Source: Mycobacterium sp. (GTDB lineage: Bacteria > Actinomycetota > Actinomycetes > Mycobacteriales > Mycobacteriaceae). From it: a stretch of 64,000 bases of DNA. The stretch is taken from assembly GCF_025965855.1 (NCBI RefSeq), contig NZ_JAOPWB010000192.1, forward strand, positions 1 to 64,000. Reading direction: 5' to 3'. The notes under the pieces are model-generated. The model made no database searches and was not told the origin of the DNA. It was given only the letters and a program-made list of their open reading frames with translations. Made by a program: the position numbers and the translations under genes. Position 1 is the stretch's first letter; every line of letters starts with the position of its first letter. Shown here piece after piece: positions 44,754 to 53,082 of this stretch.

Positions 44754-44777
44754 CAAACTTGACGGCTGTCAAGTTTG
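44754..44777. promoter_or_regulatory. TetR operator between cyp136 and its regulator
   Basis: CAAACTTGAC and GTCAAGTTTG form a perfect 10-base inverted repeat with a GGCT spacer. It lies 71 bases before cyp136 and 33 bases before the TetR gene, an ideal place for an autoregulated divergent operator. Confidence 0.7.
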
Positions 44778-44809
44778 CTTTTGCGGCGGCGTGGTGCAAG
44801 GTCGAGGGC

Positions 44810-45466
44810 GTGAGCAGCCACCCCGCCAACTCGGAGCCGGGCGAACCGGCCCTTCGCCGGCGGGGCGACAAACACCGGCAGGCGATCATGCAGGCGGTGC
44901 GCGATCTGCTCGAGGAAAAGCCGTTCGCGGAGCTGTCGGTGAGCACCATCAGCCTGCGAGCCGGGGTGGCCCGATCCGGCTTCTACTTCTACTTCGACTC
45001 CAAATACGCGGTGCTCGCCCAGATCATGGCCGAGGCCGCCGAGGAACTCGAAGAGCTCACGCAGTACTTTGCTCCGCGCCAGCCCGGCGAGTCGCCGGAG
45101 CAGTTCGCCAAGCGGATGGTCCGCAGCGCCGCCGCGGTCTACGCGCACAACGACCCGGTGATGGCGGCCTGCAACGTGGCCCGCCACACCGACATGCAGA
45201 TTCGCGACATCCTGGAGGGGCAGTTCGAGGTGGTGCTGCGCCAGATCACCGCGATCGTCGAGGCGGAGATGACGGCGGGGACCGCGAATCCGATCAGCGA
45301 CGACGTTCCGACGCTGGTGCGCACCCTGGCGGGCGCCACCGCCCTGACGCTGAGCGGCGACCCGCTCCTCGCCGGGCGCGAAGGTCATCAAGGCGACGTG
45401 GAGCGCCGGGTGCGGGTGCTCGAGCAGCTGTGGCTGAATTCGCTCTGGGGTGGCGGCCCGAAGTAA
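44810..45466 (+). CDS. TetR-family regulator (Rv3058c-like)
   Basis: The 218-residue product has an N-terminal TetR helix-turn-helix (LSVSTISLRAGVARSGFYFY, then FDSKYAVLAQIM) and a helical ligand domain. The GTG at 44810 is preferred because the longer frame from TTG 44759 would place coding sequence inside the operator at 44754-44777. Divergent to cyp136 and 6 bases upstream of an SDR gene, so it likely controls both. Confidence 0.9.
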   Translation: MSSHPANSEPGEPALRRRGDKHRQAIMQAVRDLLEEKPFAELSVSTISLRAGVARSGFYFYFDSKYAVLAQIMAEAAEELEELTQYFAPRQPGESPEQFAKRMVRSAAAVYAHNDPVMAACNVARHTDMQIRDILEGQFEVVLRQITAIVEAEMTAGTANPISDDVPTLVRTLAGATALTLSGDPLLAGREGHQGDVERRVRVLEQLWLNSLWGGGPK

Positions 45467-45472
45467 CGCGGT

Positions 45473-46399
45473 ATGGTCACGGCCATGGCACCAAGGCTTC
45501 CGCGGGCGGCCGGGCGGTATTTCGCGGGAAAGCGGTGTCTTGTCACCGGCGCGGCCAGCGGCATTGGGCGTGCGACCGCCCTGCGGTTGGCCGCGCAGGG
45601 CGCCGAACTTTATCTGACCGACCGCAACCCGGAGGGTCTGGAACTGACCGTGGCCGACGCCCGCGCGCTCGGCGCGCGGGTGCCCGCCCACCGCACGCTC
45701 GACATCGCCGACTACGACCAGGTGGTGGCGTTCGCCGCCGACATCCACGCCGAGCACTCGAGCATGGACGTCGTGCTGAACATCGCCGGCGTGTCGGCGT
45801 GGGGCACCGTCGACCGGCTGACCCACGACCAGTGGCGCAAGATGATCGCGATCAACCTGATGGGTCCGATCCACGTCATCGAGACGTTCGTTCCTGCAAT
45901 GGTGGCGGCCGGCCGGGGTGGCCATGTGGTCAACGTGTCGTCGGCGGCCGGGCTGGTGGCGCTGCCGTGGCACGCCGCCTACAGCGCGAGCAAGTTCGGG
46001 TTGCGCGGCCTTTCCGAGGTGCTGCGCTTCGACCTGGCGCGGCACCGCATCGGGGTGTCGGTGGTGGTGCCGGGCGCGGTGAAGACCCCGTTGGTCGACA
46101 CGGTCGAGATCGCGGGCGTCGACCGCGAGGACCCCCGGGTCGCCCGCTGGGTGGACCGCTTCAGTGGTCACGCCGTGTCGCCGGAAAGGGCGGCCGAGAA
46201 GATCCTGGCCGGCGTCGCAAAGAACCGATACCTGATCTACACGTCGCCGGATATCCGCGCGCTGTATGCGTTCAAGCGGCTGGCGTGGTGGCCCTACAGC
46301 CTGGCGATGCGCCAGGTCAACGTGATCTTCACGCGTGCGCTGCGGCCCAGCCCGGCGCCGCTACCGCGGCATGGCCAGCTCGAGTCGCACGCCGAGTAA
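45473..46399 (+). CDS. SDR family oxidoreductase (Rv3057c-like)
   Basis: The 308-residue product is a classical SDR with TGAASGIGRATALRLAAQGA, NIAGVSAWGTVDRLTHDQW, SSAAGLVALPWHAAYSASKF (catalytic Ser, Tyr, Lys) and VPGAVKTPLVDTV. A second ATG at 45485 is also possible. Follows the TetR gene by 6 bases, so one transcript. Its last 39 bases overlap the convergent dinP gene. Confidence 0.9.
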   Translation: MVTAMAPRLPRAAGRYFAGKRCLVTGAASGIGRATALRLAAQGAELYLTDRNPEGLELTVADARALGARVPAHRTLDIADYDQVVAFAADIHAEHSSMDVVLNIAGVSAWGTVDRLTHDQWRKMIAINLMGPIHVIETFVPAMVAAGRGGHVVNVSSAAGLVALPWHAAYSASKFGLRGLSEVLRFDLARHRIGVSVVVPGAVKTPLVDTVEIAGVDREDPRVARWVDRFSGHAVSPERAAEKILAGVAKNRYLIYTSPDIRALYAFKRLAWWPYSLAMRQVNVIFTRALRPSPAPLPRHGQLESHAE

Positions 46400-47398
46400 G
46401 CGAACCGGGCGGTCCAGCTCGAAGAGGTCCAGGACGCGCAGGGCCGCGTCGGTGATGGTGTCGGCGTCGGTGGTCGGCTCGGGCAGCTTGCGAATTTTGG
46501 TCCGGGTGTAAAACGTCGCGGTCCGCACGGTGACGGCGACGCGGGTGACGATCCGTCCCGCGACCAGCACGTCGTCCAATGCGTGGCGCGCCAATCGCGT
46601 TACCGCCGTATCCATTTCGGCCCGATCGGTGAGGTCGCGCGGGAAGGTGACGACGTGGCTGCGGGAGCGCGGTATCCACGGTTCGGCGCTGACGTCGGTG
46701 TCGCCGCCCCCCTTGGCCAGCAGCAGCAGCCACAGGCCGGTGCTCGGGCCGAACGTGGAGATCAGCGGCTCCGCGTCGGCGTTCGCAAGCTCCCGCACTG
46801 TGGTGATATCAAGGGCCGCAAGCTTTTTCGCCGTCTTGGGACCCACCCCCCACAGCGCATCGACGGCACGGTCCGCCATCACCGTCATCCAGTTCGCGTC
46901 GGTGAGCGCAAAGATCCCGGCCGGTTTGGCGAAGCCGGTGGCGACCTTGGCCCGCTGTTTGTTGTCGCTGATGCCGACCGAGCAGGACAGCCCGGTTTCC
47001 GACGAGACGACCGTCCGGATCTGTTCCGCCACCTCGGTCGGATCCCCACCCTTGACGCCGACGTAGGCCTCGTCCCAGCCCCACACCTCGACCGGGTGTC
47101 CCAGGTCGCGCAGCAAGCCCATCACCTGGTCGGAGGCCGCGTCGTAGGCGGCCGGATCCGACGGCAGGACCGTGGCCCCCGAGTTTGGGGGGCAGCGGCG
47201 GGCGGCGGTGCGCAACGGCATGCCGGCGTGCACTCCGAATTCGCGGGCCTCATACGAGGCGCACGTGACGACCTTGCGCGGTTCGGTCGGATCACCGCTG
47301 CCGCCGACGATGACCGGCAGCCCGGCCAGTTCGGGGTGGCGGCGCAGCTCGACCGACGCCAGAAATTGGTCGAGGTCCACGTGCAGGACCCAGCTCAT
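46361..47398 (-). CDS. dinP: Y-family DNA polymerase IV (DinB/DinP)
   Basis: The 345-residue product has the Y-family catalytic motifs: HVDLDQFLASVELRRHPELA (first Asp), SYEAREFGVHAGMP, and WGWDEAYVGVKGG holding the second acidic pair in place of the usual SIDEAYLD. The helix-hairpin-helix ALWGVGPKTAKKLAALDITT follows, then the little-finger domain. Matches Rv3056. ATG 47398 begins MSWVLHVDLD. It follows the TetR gene by 7 bases on the same strand. Confidence 0.92.
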   Translation of the reverse strand: MSWVLHVDLDQFLASVELRRHPELAGLPVIVGGSGDPTEPRKVVTCASYEAREFGVHAGMPLRTAARRCPPNSGATVLPSDPAAYDAASDQVMGLLRDLGHPVEVWGWDEAYVGVKGGDPTEVAEQIRTVVSSETGLSCSVGISDNKQRAKVATGFAKPAGIFALTDANWMTVMADRAVDALWGVGPKTAKKLAALDITTVRELANADAEPLISTFGPSTGLWLLLLAKGGGDTDVSAEPWIPRSRSHVVTFPRDLTDRAEMDTAVTRLARHALDDVLVAGRIVTRVAVTVRTATFYTRTKIRKLPEPTTDADTITDAALRVLDLFELDRPVRLLGVRLELAMPR

Positions 47399-47405
47399 GC
47401 GGCCC

Positions 47406-48008
47406 TCACCGCCCACAGAGCTTGCGCGCCAGGCTTTCCCAGGCGTCGCCGAGCGTTTCCAGGGTGTGGCCGCCGTCGCTCAGCCGATGCTGCACGTAAT
47501 CGGCGTCGAGCAGGGCCAGCAGGGCGTCGGCCTGGGCATCGAGGTCGCCGGTCGTTCGCGCCGACTGCAAGAGCACCCGCACGTGGGTGCGCTGCACCGC
47601 GACCGCCGCGGCGTGGCGCAGCTGCGGATCGCGGTTGGTTTCCGACAGCAGCTCGTGGTGGGCGTGGACGAAGCGAATCCGCTCCCGGCCAAAGGCGACC
47701 AGCCGATCCAGTGGTGGGGCATCGGGTCCCAGCGGCGGCGGGCCGAACAGAAAAGCCTGCTGGCTGGCCCGCTCGTCCTGGTCGAGCAGCACCATCATCA
47801 GGCCGGCGCGGCTGCCGAAGCGGCGGAACAGCGTGCCCTTGCCGACGCCCGCCGCGGCGGCGACGTCGTCCATGGTGACCGCGTCCGCGCCGCGCTCGGC
47901 GACCAGGCCGCGGGCGGCCTCCAGCAGGAGCGCGCGATTGCGCGCCGCGTCGCCCCGTTCCTGAGGAATGGATACGGGTAACTCGCGCGACCGCTCGACA
48001 CTGCTCAC
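47406..48008 (-). CDS. TetR-family regulator (Rv3055-like)
   Basis: The 200-residue product has a TetR helix-turn-helix (VTMDDVAAAAGVGKGTLFRR followed by FGSRAGLMM) and a C-terminal helical domain. It is divergent from an FMN reductase gene across a perfect 20-base palindrome and is followed at once by dinP, so the DNA polymerase may be co-expressed with the repressor. Confidence 0.9.
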   Translation of the reverse strand: MSSVERSRELPVSIPQERGDAARNRALLLEAARGLVAERGADAVTMDDVAAAAGVGKGTLFRRFGSRAGLMMVLLDQDERASQQAFLFGPPPLGPDAPPLDRLVAFGRERIRFVHAHHELLSETNRDPQLRHAAAVAVQRTHVRVLLQSARTTGDLDAQADALLALLDADYVQHRLSDGGHTLETLGDAWESLARKLCGR

Positions 48009-48034
48009 ACCTGCACTTTAGCGCCGCCGGAATA

Positions 48035-48054
48035 AACCGGACTATAGTCCGGTT
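48035..48054. promoter_or_regulatory. Perfect 20-base palindromic operator
   Basis: AACCGGACTATAGTCCGGTT is fully self-complementary. It lies 27 bases from the TetR start and 45 bases from the FMN reductase start. Its centre GGACTATAGTCC also matches 12 of 14 positions of the DosR consensus core, but its place between a TetR gene and its partner makes TetR binding the simpler reading. Confidence 0.7.
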
Positions 48055-48098
48055 CGTGCGTGGGAGGATGTAGACCAACAACCGAAGGGAACCGTTCA

Positions 48099-48665
48099 GT
48101 GGAAGAGAACTCCGACATCAAGGTCCTGGCGTTAGTGGGCAGTCTGCGCGCGGCGTCGATCAATCGCCAGATCGCCGAGCTGGCGGCGGCGGTCGCTCCA
48201 GCGGGTGTCACCGTCACGGTGTTTGAGGGCCTGGGGGAGCTGCCCTTCTACAACGAGGACATCGACGACGCAATGAGCACCGACGCCCCGCCGGTGGCTC
48301 CGGTGGCCGCCCTGCGCGCCGCCGCGGCTGGCGCGGACGCCGCCCTGGTGGTGACCCCGGAATACAACGGCAGCTTTCCGGCGGTCGTCAAGAACGCGAT
48401 CGACTGGCTGTCCCGGCCGTTCGGCGACGGCGCGCTGAAGGGCAAGCCGTTGGCGGTCATCGGGGGCTCCTTCGGTCAGTACGGCGGGGTCTGGGCGCAC
48501 GACGCGACCCGCAAGTCGTTCGGAATCGCCGGTGCCCGCGTGATCGAGACGATCAAACTGTCCGTGCCCTTCAAAACCCTGGAAGGCAAGGCGCCCGCGC
48601 AAGATGCCGAGCTCTCGGCGAATGTGCGTGACGCCGTCGGCAAGCTCGCCGCCGAAGTCAACTGA
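48099..48665 (+). CDS. NADPH-dependent FMN reductase (Rv3054c-like)
   Basis: The 188-residue product has every family motif intact: LALVGSLRAASINRQIAELA, DAALVVTPEYNGSFPAVVKN, AIDWLSRPFG, and GKPLAVIGGSFGQYGGVWAH. GTG 48099 has GAAGGGA upstream at ordinary spacing. Likely a quinone or azo-type reductase induced when the divergent TetR repressor binds its ligand. Confidence 0.92.
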   Translation: MEENSDIKVLALVGSLRAASINRQIAELAAAVAPAGVTVTVFEGLGELPFYNEDIDDAMSTDAPPVAPVAALRAAAAGADAALVVTPEYNGSFPAVVKNAIDWLSRPFGDGALKGKPLAVIGGSFGQYGGVWAHDATRKSFGIAGARVIETIKLSVPFKTLEGKAPAQDAELSANVRDAVGKLAAEVN

Positions 48666-48731
48666 ATACATTTAGGGATAGTCAACAACCCGCTTCGCCG
48701 GTGACCAGCATCGTTTCGATAGCCGGATAGA

Positions 48732-48761
48732 CAAAGCCGCCAGCTGAAGCTGGCGGCTTTG
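48732..48761. terminator. Strong intergenic hairpin before the nrd operon
   Basis: CAAAGCCGCCAGCT and AGCTGGCGGCTTTG pair perfectly over 14 bases, separated by GA. The arm ends in CTTTG on the plus strand. It lies 67 bases after the FMN reductase stop and is the best terminator candidate in the window. Confidence 0.75.
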
Positions 48762-48855
48762 CTGGTGCCGTGCTCGGCGGCAATCGCGCCCCGGCGTTGT
48801 CGGTAGCCGGTGATATACCAATCCGCATGGACGTCATCGACCCCGTTGTGATTTG

Positions 48856-48876
48856 CGACACGCCGAGCGCGTGTCG
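48856..48876. promoter_or_regulatory. Hairpin upstream of the nrdH promoter
   Basis: CGACACGC and GCGTGTCG form a perfect 8-base stem with loop CGAGC, about 40 bases before the first NrdR-like box. Role unknown. Confidence 0.4.
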
Positions 48877-48916
48877 GTCTCAACGCTTACGACCAGGGAA
48901 TTTCAGAATTGTTATT

Positions 48917-48930
48917 CAGAACATCTTGTA
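48917..48930 (+). promoter_or_regulatory. NrdR-like box 1 upstream of nrdH
   Basis: CAGAACATCTTGTA matches CACAA-N4-TTGTG at 8 of 10 fixed positions. Its centre is 32 bases from that of box 2, about three helical turns, as expected for NrdR. Confidence 0.5.
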
Positions 48931-48948
48931 TCTGCAGATCTTGTCAGC

Positions 48949-48962
48949 CACTAGGTGTAGTG
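48949..48962 (+). promoter_or_regulatory. NrdR-like box 2 upstream of nrdH
   Basis: CACTAGGTGTAGTG is a perfect inverted repeat CACTA-N4-TAGTG and a good NrdR box. It lies 213 bases before the nrdH start, so the leader would be long. Confidence 0.6.
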
Positions 48963-48983
48963 TCTCGAGCACCGGCAGATCCC

Positions 48984-49016
48984 AGGTTCACCAGGCCGGC
49001 CGGGCCTAGTGAACCT
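48984..49016. promoter_or_regulatory. Long stem-loop in the nrdH leader
   Basis: AGGTTCAC-C-AGGCC pairs with GGCCT-A-GTGAACCT (8 plus 5 base pairs with one mismatch) around GGCCG. It lies just downstream of the NrdR-like boxes and would be transcribed if the promoter is there. It could be a leader regulator or a pause/terminator. Confidence 0.5.
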
Positions 49017-49175
49017 CCCAAAATCGGCTCGTCAGGTCCTTCGACCACGACAGCCGCAGGACGGGAATCTGGGAGCCTGACGGGCCGCTGAACACAGCGA
49101 AGACCGAGTTTTTGCAGTAACCAAGTAGTTGCCAGTCCGTGACACGTTCCCACCTTCCGCAAAGGAGCGGCATCC

Positions 49176-49415
49176 ATGAGCATCACCGTGTACACCAAGC
49201 CGGCGTGCGTGCAGTGCAGCGCGACCTTCAAGGCCTTGGACAAGCAGGGCATTGCTTACCAGAAGGTCGACATCACGCTGGACGCCGAGTCGCGGGACTA
49301 CGTGATGGCGCTGGGTTATCTGCAGGCTCCCGTGGTGGTGGCGGAAAACGACCACTGGTCGGGTTTCCGGCCCGATCGCATCAAGGCGCTCGCGGGGTCG
49401 GCGCTCAGCGCCTGA
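49176..49415 (+). CDS. nrdH: Glutaredoxin-like NrdH redoxin
   Basis: The 79-residue product has a thioredoxin fold with active site CVQC (KPACVQCSATFKALDKQGIA) and the C-terminal WSGFRPDRIKAL typical of NrdH. It donates electrons to the class Ib ribonucleotide reductase NrdE. AAAGGAG precedes the ATG. First gene of nrdH-nrdI-nrdE. Confidence 0.95.
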   Translation: MSITVYTKPACVQCSATFKALDKQGIAYQKVDITLDAESRDYVMALGYLQAPVVVAENDHWSGFRPDRIKALAGSALSA

Positions 49416-49456
49416 GCAGTTAGCGGCAGGCATTAGGTCAGGAAGGTTGCGGTGCC

Positions 49457-49909
49457 ATGGACATCCCCGGGCGCAACCTGGTCTATTTCTCTTCGGTGTC
49501 GGAGAACACCCATCGCTTCGTGCAGAAGCTGGGTGTTGCCGCCACGCGGATACCGCTGCACGGGCGCATCGAGGTCGACGAGCCGTACGTGTTGGTACTG
49601 CCTACCTACGGTGGCGGCCGGGCCACGCCGGACCTCAACGACGGTGGCTACGTCCCTAAACAGGTCATCGCCTTTTTGAACAACGAGCACAACCGGTCGT
49701 TGATCCGCGGCGTCATCGCCGCGGGCAACAACAACTTCGGGGCCGAATTCGCCTATGCGGGCAACGTCATCTCCCGCAAGTGCGACGTTCCCTACCTCTA
49801 CCGCTTCGAACTGATGGGGACCCCGGACGACGTGGATGCCGTCCGCGCCGGTCTCGCCGACTTCTGGAAGGAACAGACGTGCCACCAACCGTCACTGCAG
49901 AGCCTGTAG
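49457..49909 (+). CDS. nrdI: Ribonucleotide reductase flavodoxin NrdI
   Basis: The 150-residue product is the NrdI flavodoxin: [20 protein letters not shown] (FMN phosphate loop), [10 protein letters not shown] and [20 protein letters not shown]. It activates the metal-tyrosyl radical site of NrdF. Its 3' end overlaps nrdE by 31 bases, so the two are translationally linked. Confidence 0.95.
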   Translation: MDIPGRNLVYFSSVSENTHRFVQKLGVAATRIPLHGRIEVDEPYVLVLPTYGGGRATPDLNDGGYVPKQVIAFLNNEHNRSLIRGVIAAGNNNFGAEFAYAGNVISRKCDVPYLYRFELMGTPDDVDAVRAGLADFWKEQTCHQPSLQSL

Positions 49910-52044
49910 CCGCCGGCACGCATGTGTCGCCCGAAGAGACGGACTACCACGCTCTGAACGCGATGCTGAACCTGTACGACAAGGACGGCAGGATTCAGTT
50001 CGACAAGGACGTGCTCGCGGCGCGCCAGTACTTCCTGGAGCACGTCAACCAGAACACGGTCTTCTTCCACAATCAGGACGAGAAGCTGGACTACCTGATT
50101 CGCGAGAACTACTACGAGCGTGAGGTTCTCGACCGGTACTCGCGCAACTTCGTCAAGGAGTTGCTGGACCGTGCCTACGCCAAGAAGTTCCGCTTCCCAA
50201 CGTTTCTGGGCGCGTTCAAGTACTACACCTCGTACACACTGAAGACGTTCGACGGCAAGCGGTACCTCGAGCGCTTCGAGGACCGGGTCGTCATGGTCGC
50301 GCTGACGTTGGCGTCCGGTGACACCGGGCTGGCCGAGAAGCTGGTCGACGAGATCATCGACGGGCGTTTCCAGCCGGCCACCCCGACGTTCTTGAACTCC
50401 GGCAAGGCGCAGCGCGGCGAGCCAGTGAGTTGCTTCCTCTTGCGCATCGAGGACAACATGGAGTCGATCGGGCGATCCATCAACTCCGCCCTGCAGCTGT
50501 CCAAGCGCGGCGGGGGAGTTGCGTTGCTGCTGAGTAACATTCGCGAGCACGGCGCACCGATCAAGAACATCGAGAACCAGAGCTCGGGTGTCATCCCGAT
50601 CATGAAGCTGCTGGAGGACTCGTTCTCCTACGCCAATCAGCTGGGGGCGCGCCAGGGCGCCGGCGCGGTGTATCTGAACGCTCACCACCCCGACATCTAC
50701 CGCTTCCTGGACACCAAGCGGGAGAACGCCGACGAGAAGATCCGGATCAAGACGCTGAGCCTGGGGGTGGTGATCCCCGACATCACCTTCGAGCTGGCCA
50801 AGAAGAACGAGGACATGTACCTGTTCTCGCCGTACGACGTCGAACGCGTCTACGGCGTGCCGTTCGCCGACATCTCGGTGACCGAGAAGTACTACGAGAT
50901 GGTCGACGACGCGCGCATCCGCAAGACCAAGATCAAGGCGCGGGAGTTCTTCCAGACGCTGGCCGAGCTGCAGTTCGAGTCCGGCTATCCGTACATCATG
51001 TACGAGGACACCGTGAACCGGGCCAACCCCATCGAGGGCAAGATCACGCACTCGAACCTGTGCTCGGAGATCCTGCAGGTGTCCACGCCGTCGTTGTTCA
51101 ACGATGACTTGTCGTATGCCAAGGTGGGCAAGGACATTTCGTGCAACCTGGGGTCACTGAACATCGCCAAGGCGATGGACTCACCGGACTTCGCCCAGAC
51201 GATCGAGGTGGCCATCCGCGCGCTCACCGCGGTCAGCGACCAGACGCACATCACGTCGGTGCCCTCAATCGAGCAGGGCAACAACGATTCTCACGCGATC
51301 GGGCTCGGGCAGATGAACCTGCACGGTTACCTGGCGCGTGAGGGCATCTTCTACGGCTCCGAGGAAGGCATCGACTTCACCAACATCTACTTCTACACGG
51401 TGCTGTATCACGCTTTGCGGGCCTCGAACCGCATCGCGATCGAACGAGGCACGCACTTCAAGGGTTTCGAGCGGTCCAAGTACGCGTCGGGGGAGTTCTT
51501 CGACAAGTACACCGAGCAGGTGTGGGAGCCGGCGACCGACAAGGTGCGCCAGCTCTTTGCCGATGCGGACATTCGCATCCCCACTCAGGACGACTGGAAG
51601 CGGCTGAAGGAGTCGGTGGCCGCACACGGCATCTACAACCAGAACCTGCAGGCGGTGCCGCCGACCGGGTCGATCTCCTACATCAACCACTCCACATCGT
51701 CGATCCACCCCATCGTGTCGAAGGTCGAGATCCGCAAGGAGGGCAAGATCGGGCGGGTCTACTACCCGGCGCCCTACATGACCAACGAGAACCTGGAGTA
51801 CTACCAGGACGCCTACGAGATCGGTTACGAGAAGATCATCGACACCTACGCCGCGGCCACCCAGCACGTGGACCAGGGGCTCTCGCTGACGCTGTTCTTC
51901 AAGGACACCGCCACCACCCGCGACGTGAACAAGGCGCAGATCTACGCCTGGCGCAAGGGGATCAAGACGCTGTACTACATCCGGCTGCGGCAGATGGCGC
52001 TGGAGGGCACCGAGGTCGAGGGCTGCGTCTCCTGCATGCTGTGA
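49879..52044 (+). CDS. nrdE: Class Ib ribonucleotide reductase large subunit
   Basis: The product (721 residues from GTG 49879) is Nrd[56 protein letters not shown] (catalytic Cys), and the C-terminal redox pair GCVSCML. It reduces ribonucleoside diphosphates. GGAAGGA at 49866-49872 supports the GTG, which lies inside nrdI in another frame. Its partner nrdF2 is 8.4 kb away on the same strand. Confidence 0.96.
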   Translation: MPPTVTAEPVAAGTHVSPEETDYHALNAMLNLYDKDGRIQFDKDVLAARQYFLEHVNQNTVFFHNQDEKLDYLIRENYYEREVLDRYSRNFVKELLDRAYAKKFRFPTFLGAFKYYTSYTLKTFDGKRYLERFEDRVVMVALTLASGDTGLAEKLVDEIIDGRFQPATPTFLNSGKAQRGEPVSCFLLRIEDNMESIGRSINSALQLSKRGGGVALLLSNIREHGAPIKNIENQSSGVIPIMKLLEDSFSYANQLGARQGAGAVYLNAHHPDIYRFLDTKRENADEKIRIKTLSLGVVIPDITFELAKKNEDMYLFSPYDVERVYGVPFADISVTEKYYEMVDDARIRKTKIKAREFFQTLAELQFESGYPYIMYEDTVNRANPIEGKITHSNLCSEILQVSTPSLFNDDLSYAKVGKDISCNLGSLNIAKAMDSPDFAQTIEVAIRALTAVSDQTHITSVPSIEQGNNDSHAIGLGQMNLHGYLAREGIFYGSEEGIDFTNIYFYTVLYHALRASNRIAIERGTHFKGFERSKYASGEFFDKYTEQVWEPATDKVRQLFADADIRIPTQDDWKRLKESVAAHGIYNQNLQAVPPTGSISYINHSTSSIHPIVSKVEIRKEGKIGRVYYPAPYMTNENLEYYQDAYEIGYEKIIDTYAAATQHVDQGLSLTLFFKDTATTRDVNKAQIYAWRKGIKTLYYIRLRQMALEGTEVEGCVSCML

Positions 52045-52133
52045 CGCCGCGCCGGCACGGCGGTGCCCACAAGCCAATTAGTCGTCGGCAAGCGCCGCGT
52101 TATCGCGGGCTGACGCGACCGCCCCGTGCCGAG

Positions 52134-52178
52134 TGTGAATCTGGCGACGGCTCGGCGTGTCGCGTCGTGAGATTCACA
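52134..52178. terminator. Stem-loop after nrdE
   Basis: TGTGAATCT (52134-52142) pairs with AGATTCACA (52170-52178), and CGACG with CGTCG inside. It begins about 90 bases beyond the nrdE stop and before a TetR gene; likely a transcript end or 3' stabiliser. Confidence 0.5.
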
Positions 52179-52230
52179 ATCGCGAGCCGCGGAACGCCCG
52201 GTCTGCCCAGGTCAGCGACTCCTGCGCGGT

Positions 52231-52980
52231 ATGGTGCTTGATGTGGTGAGAATTCCCCGACCCTCTCGACCCCATCCGAGCGTGAAGCCCGGGGTGAAGG
52301 TCGACGCGCGCAGCGAACGCTGGCGCGAGCACCGCAAGAAGGTGCGCGGCGAAATAGTCGACGCGGCGTTCCGGGCCATCGACCGGCTGGGTCCTGAGCT
52401 GAGCGTGCGGGAGATCGCCGAAGAGGCCGGCACCGCCAAACCGAAGATCTACCGGCATTTCCACGACAAGTCCGACCTGTTTCAGGCCATCGGCGAACGT
52501 CTGCGCGACATGTTGTGGGCGGCGATCTTCCCGTCGATCGACCTGAGGACGGATTCGGCCCGCGAGGTGACCCGGCGCAGCGTCGAGGAGTACGTCAACC
52601 TCGTCGACCAGCACCCCAACGTGCTGCGTGTCTTCATCCAGGGCCGCTCCGCAGCGAGCCCCCAGATCCTCGACGAGGGCCGCGGGATCACCCTGGCCAT
52701 AGCCGACATGTTCGACAACGAGCTGCGGGAGATGGAGCTGGACCACGCGGCGATCGAACTGGCCGGCCACGCGGCCTTCGGATCGGCCGCGTCGGCCACC
52801 GAATGGTGGTTAGGCCCCGACGCCAACAGCCCGCGACGCATGCCGCGCGAGCAATTCGTCGCGCACCTGACGACCATCATGATGGGGGTCATCGTCGGCA
52901 CCGCCGAGGCGCTGGGCATCTCCTTGGATCCCGACCGGCCGATTCACAGCGTGGTGCCCAGCAACCCCGCCGCCAGCTGA
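52231..52980 (+). CDS. TetR-family regulator (Rv3050c-like)
   Basis: The 249-residue product has a TetR helix-turn-helix at about residues 45-85 (LSVREIAEEAGTAKPKIYRH followed by FHDKSDLFQAIG) and a helical C-terminal domain. Several starts are possible (ATG 52231, GTG 52246). It precedes a flavin monooxygenase gene by about 100 bases that contain a promoter and operator-like repeat. Confidence 0.88.
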   Translation: MVLDVVRIPRPSRPHPSVKPGVKVDARSERWREHRKKVRGEIVDAAFRAIDRLGPELSVREIAEEAGTAKPKIYRHFHDKSDLFQAIGERLRDMLWAAIFPSIDLRTDSAREVTRRSVEEYVNLVDQHPNVLRVFIQGRSAASPQILDEGRGITLAIADMFDNELREMELDHAAIELAGHAAFGSAASATEWWLGPDANSPRRMPREQFVAHLTTIMMGVIVGTAEALGISLDPDRPIHSVVPSNPAAS

Positions 52981-52991
52981 CACCCGCGGCG

Positions 52992-53019
52992 TTGACATCG
53001 CCGCGGCCGTCGATAACAC
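52992..53019 (+). promoter_or_regulatory. Promoter upstream of the monooxygenase
   Basis: TTGACA (52992-52997) and TAACAC (53014-53019) are separated by 16 bases and resemble a housekeeping promoter. The predicted start of transcription falls just before the operator-like repeat at 53032. Confidence 0.5.
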
Positions 53020-53031
53020 TCGCCTTATCCG

Positions 53032-53051
53032 ATACCCTGGGTACTGGGTAT
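53032..53051. promoter_or_regulatory. Operator-like repeat before the monooxygenase
   Basis: ATACCCTGGGTACTGGGTAT holds ATACCC/GGGTAT ends and two exact tandem CTGGGTA units. It overlaps the expected start of transcription, a natural place for repression by the upstream TetR protein. Confidence 0.5.
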
Positions 53052-53082
53052 TTGCGTGAGCCAACAGGAAGACCGATCCACC

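Noticed and set aside
48940-49175. A cobalamin riboswitch in the nrdH leader
   Set aside because: The conserved B12-box and core elements were not found; only generic hairpins are present.
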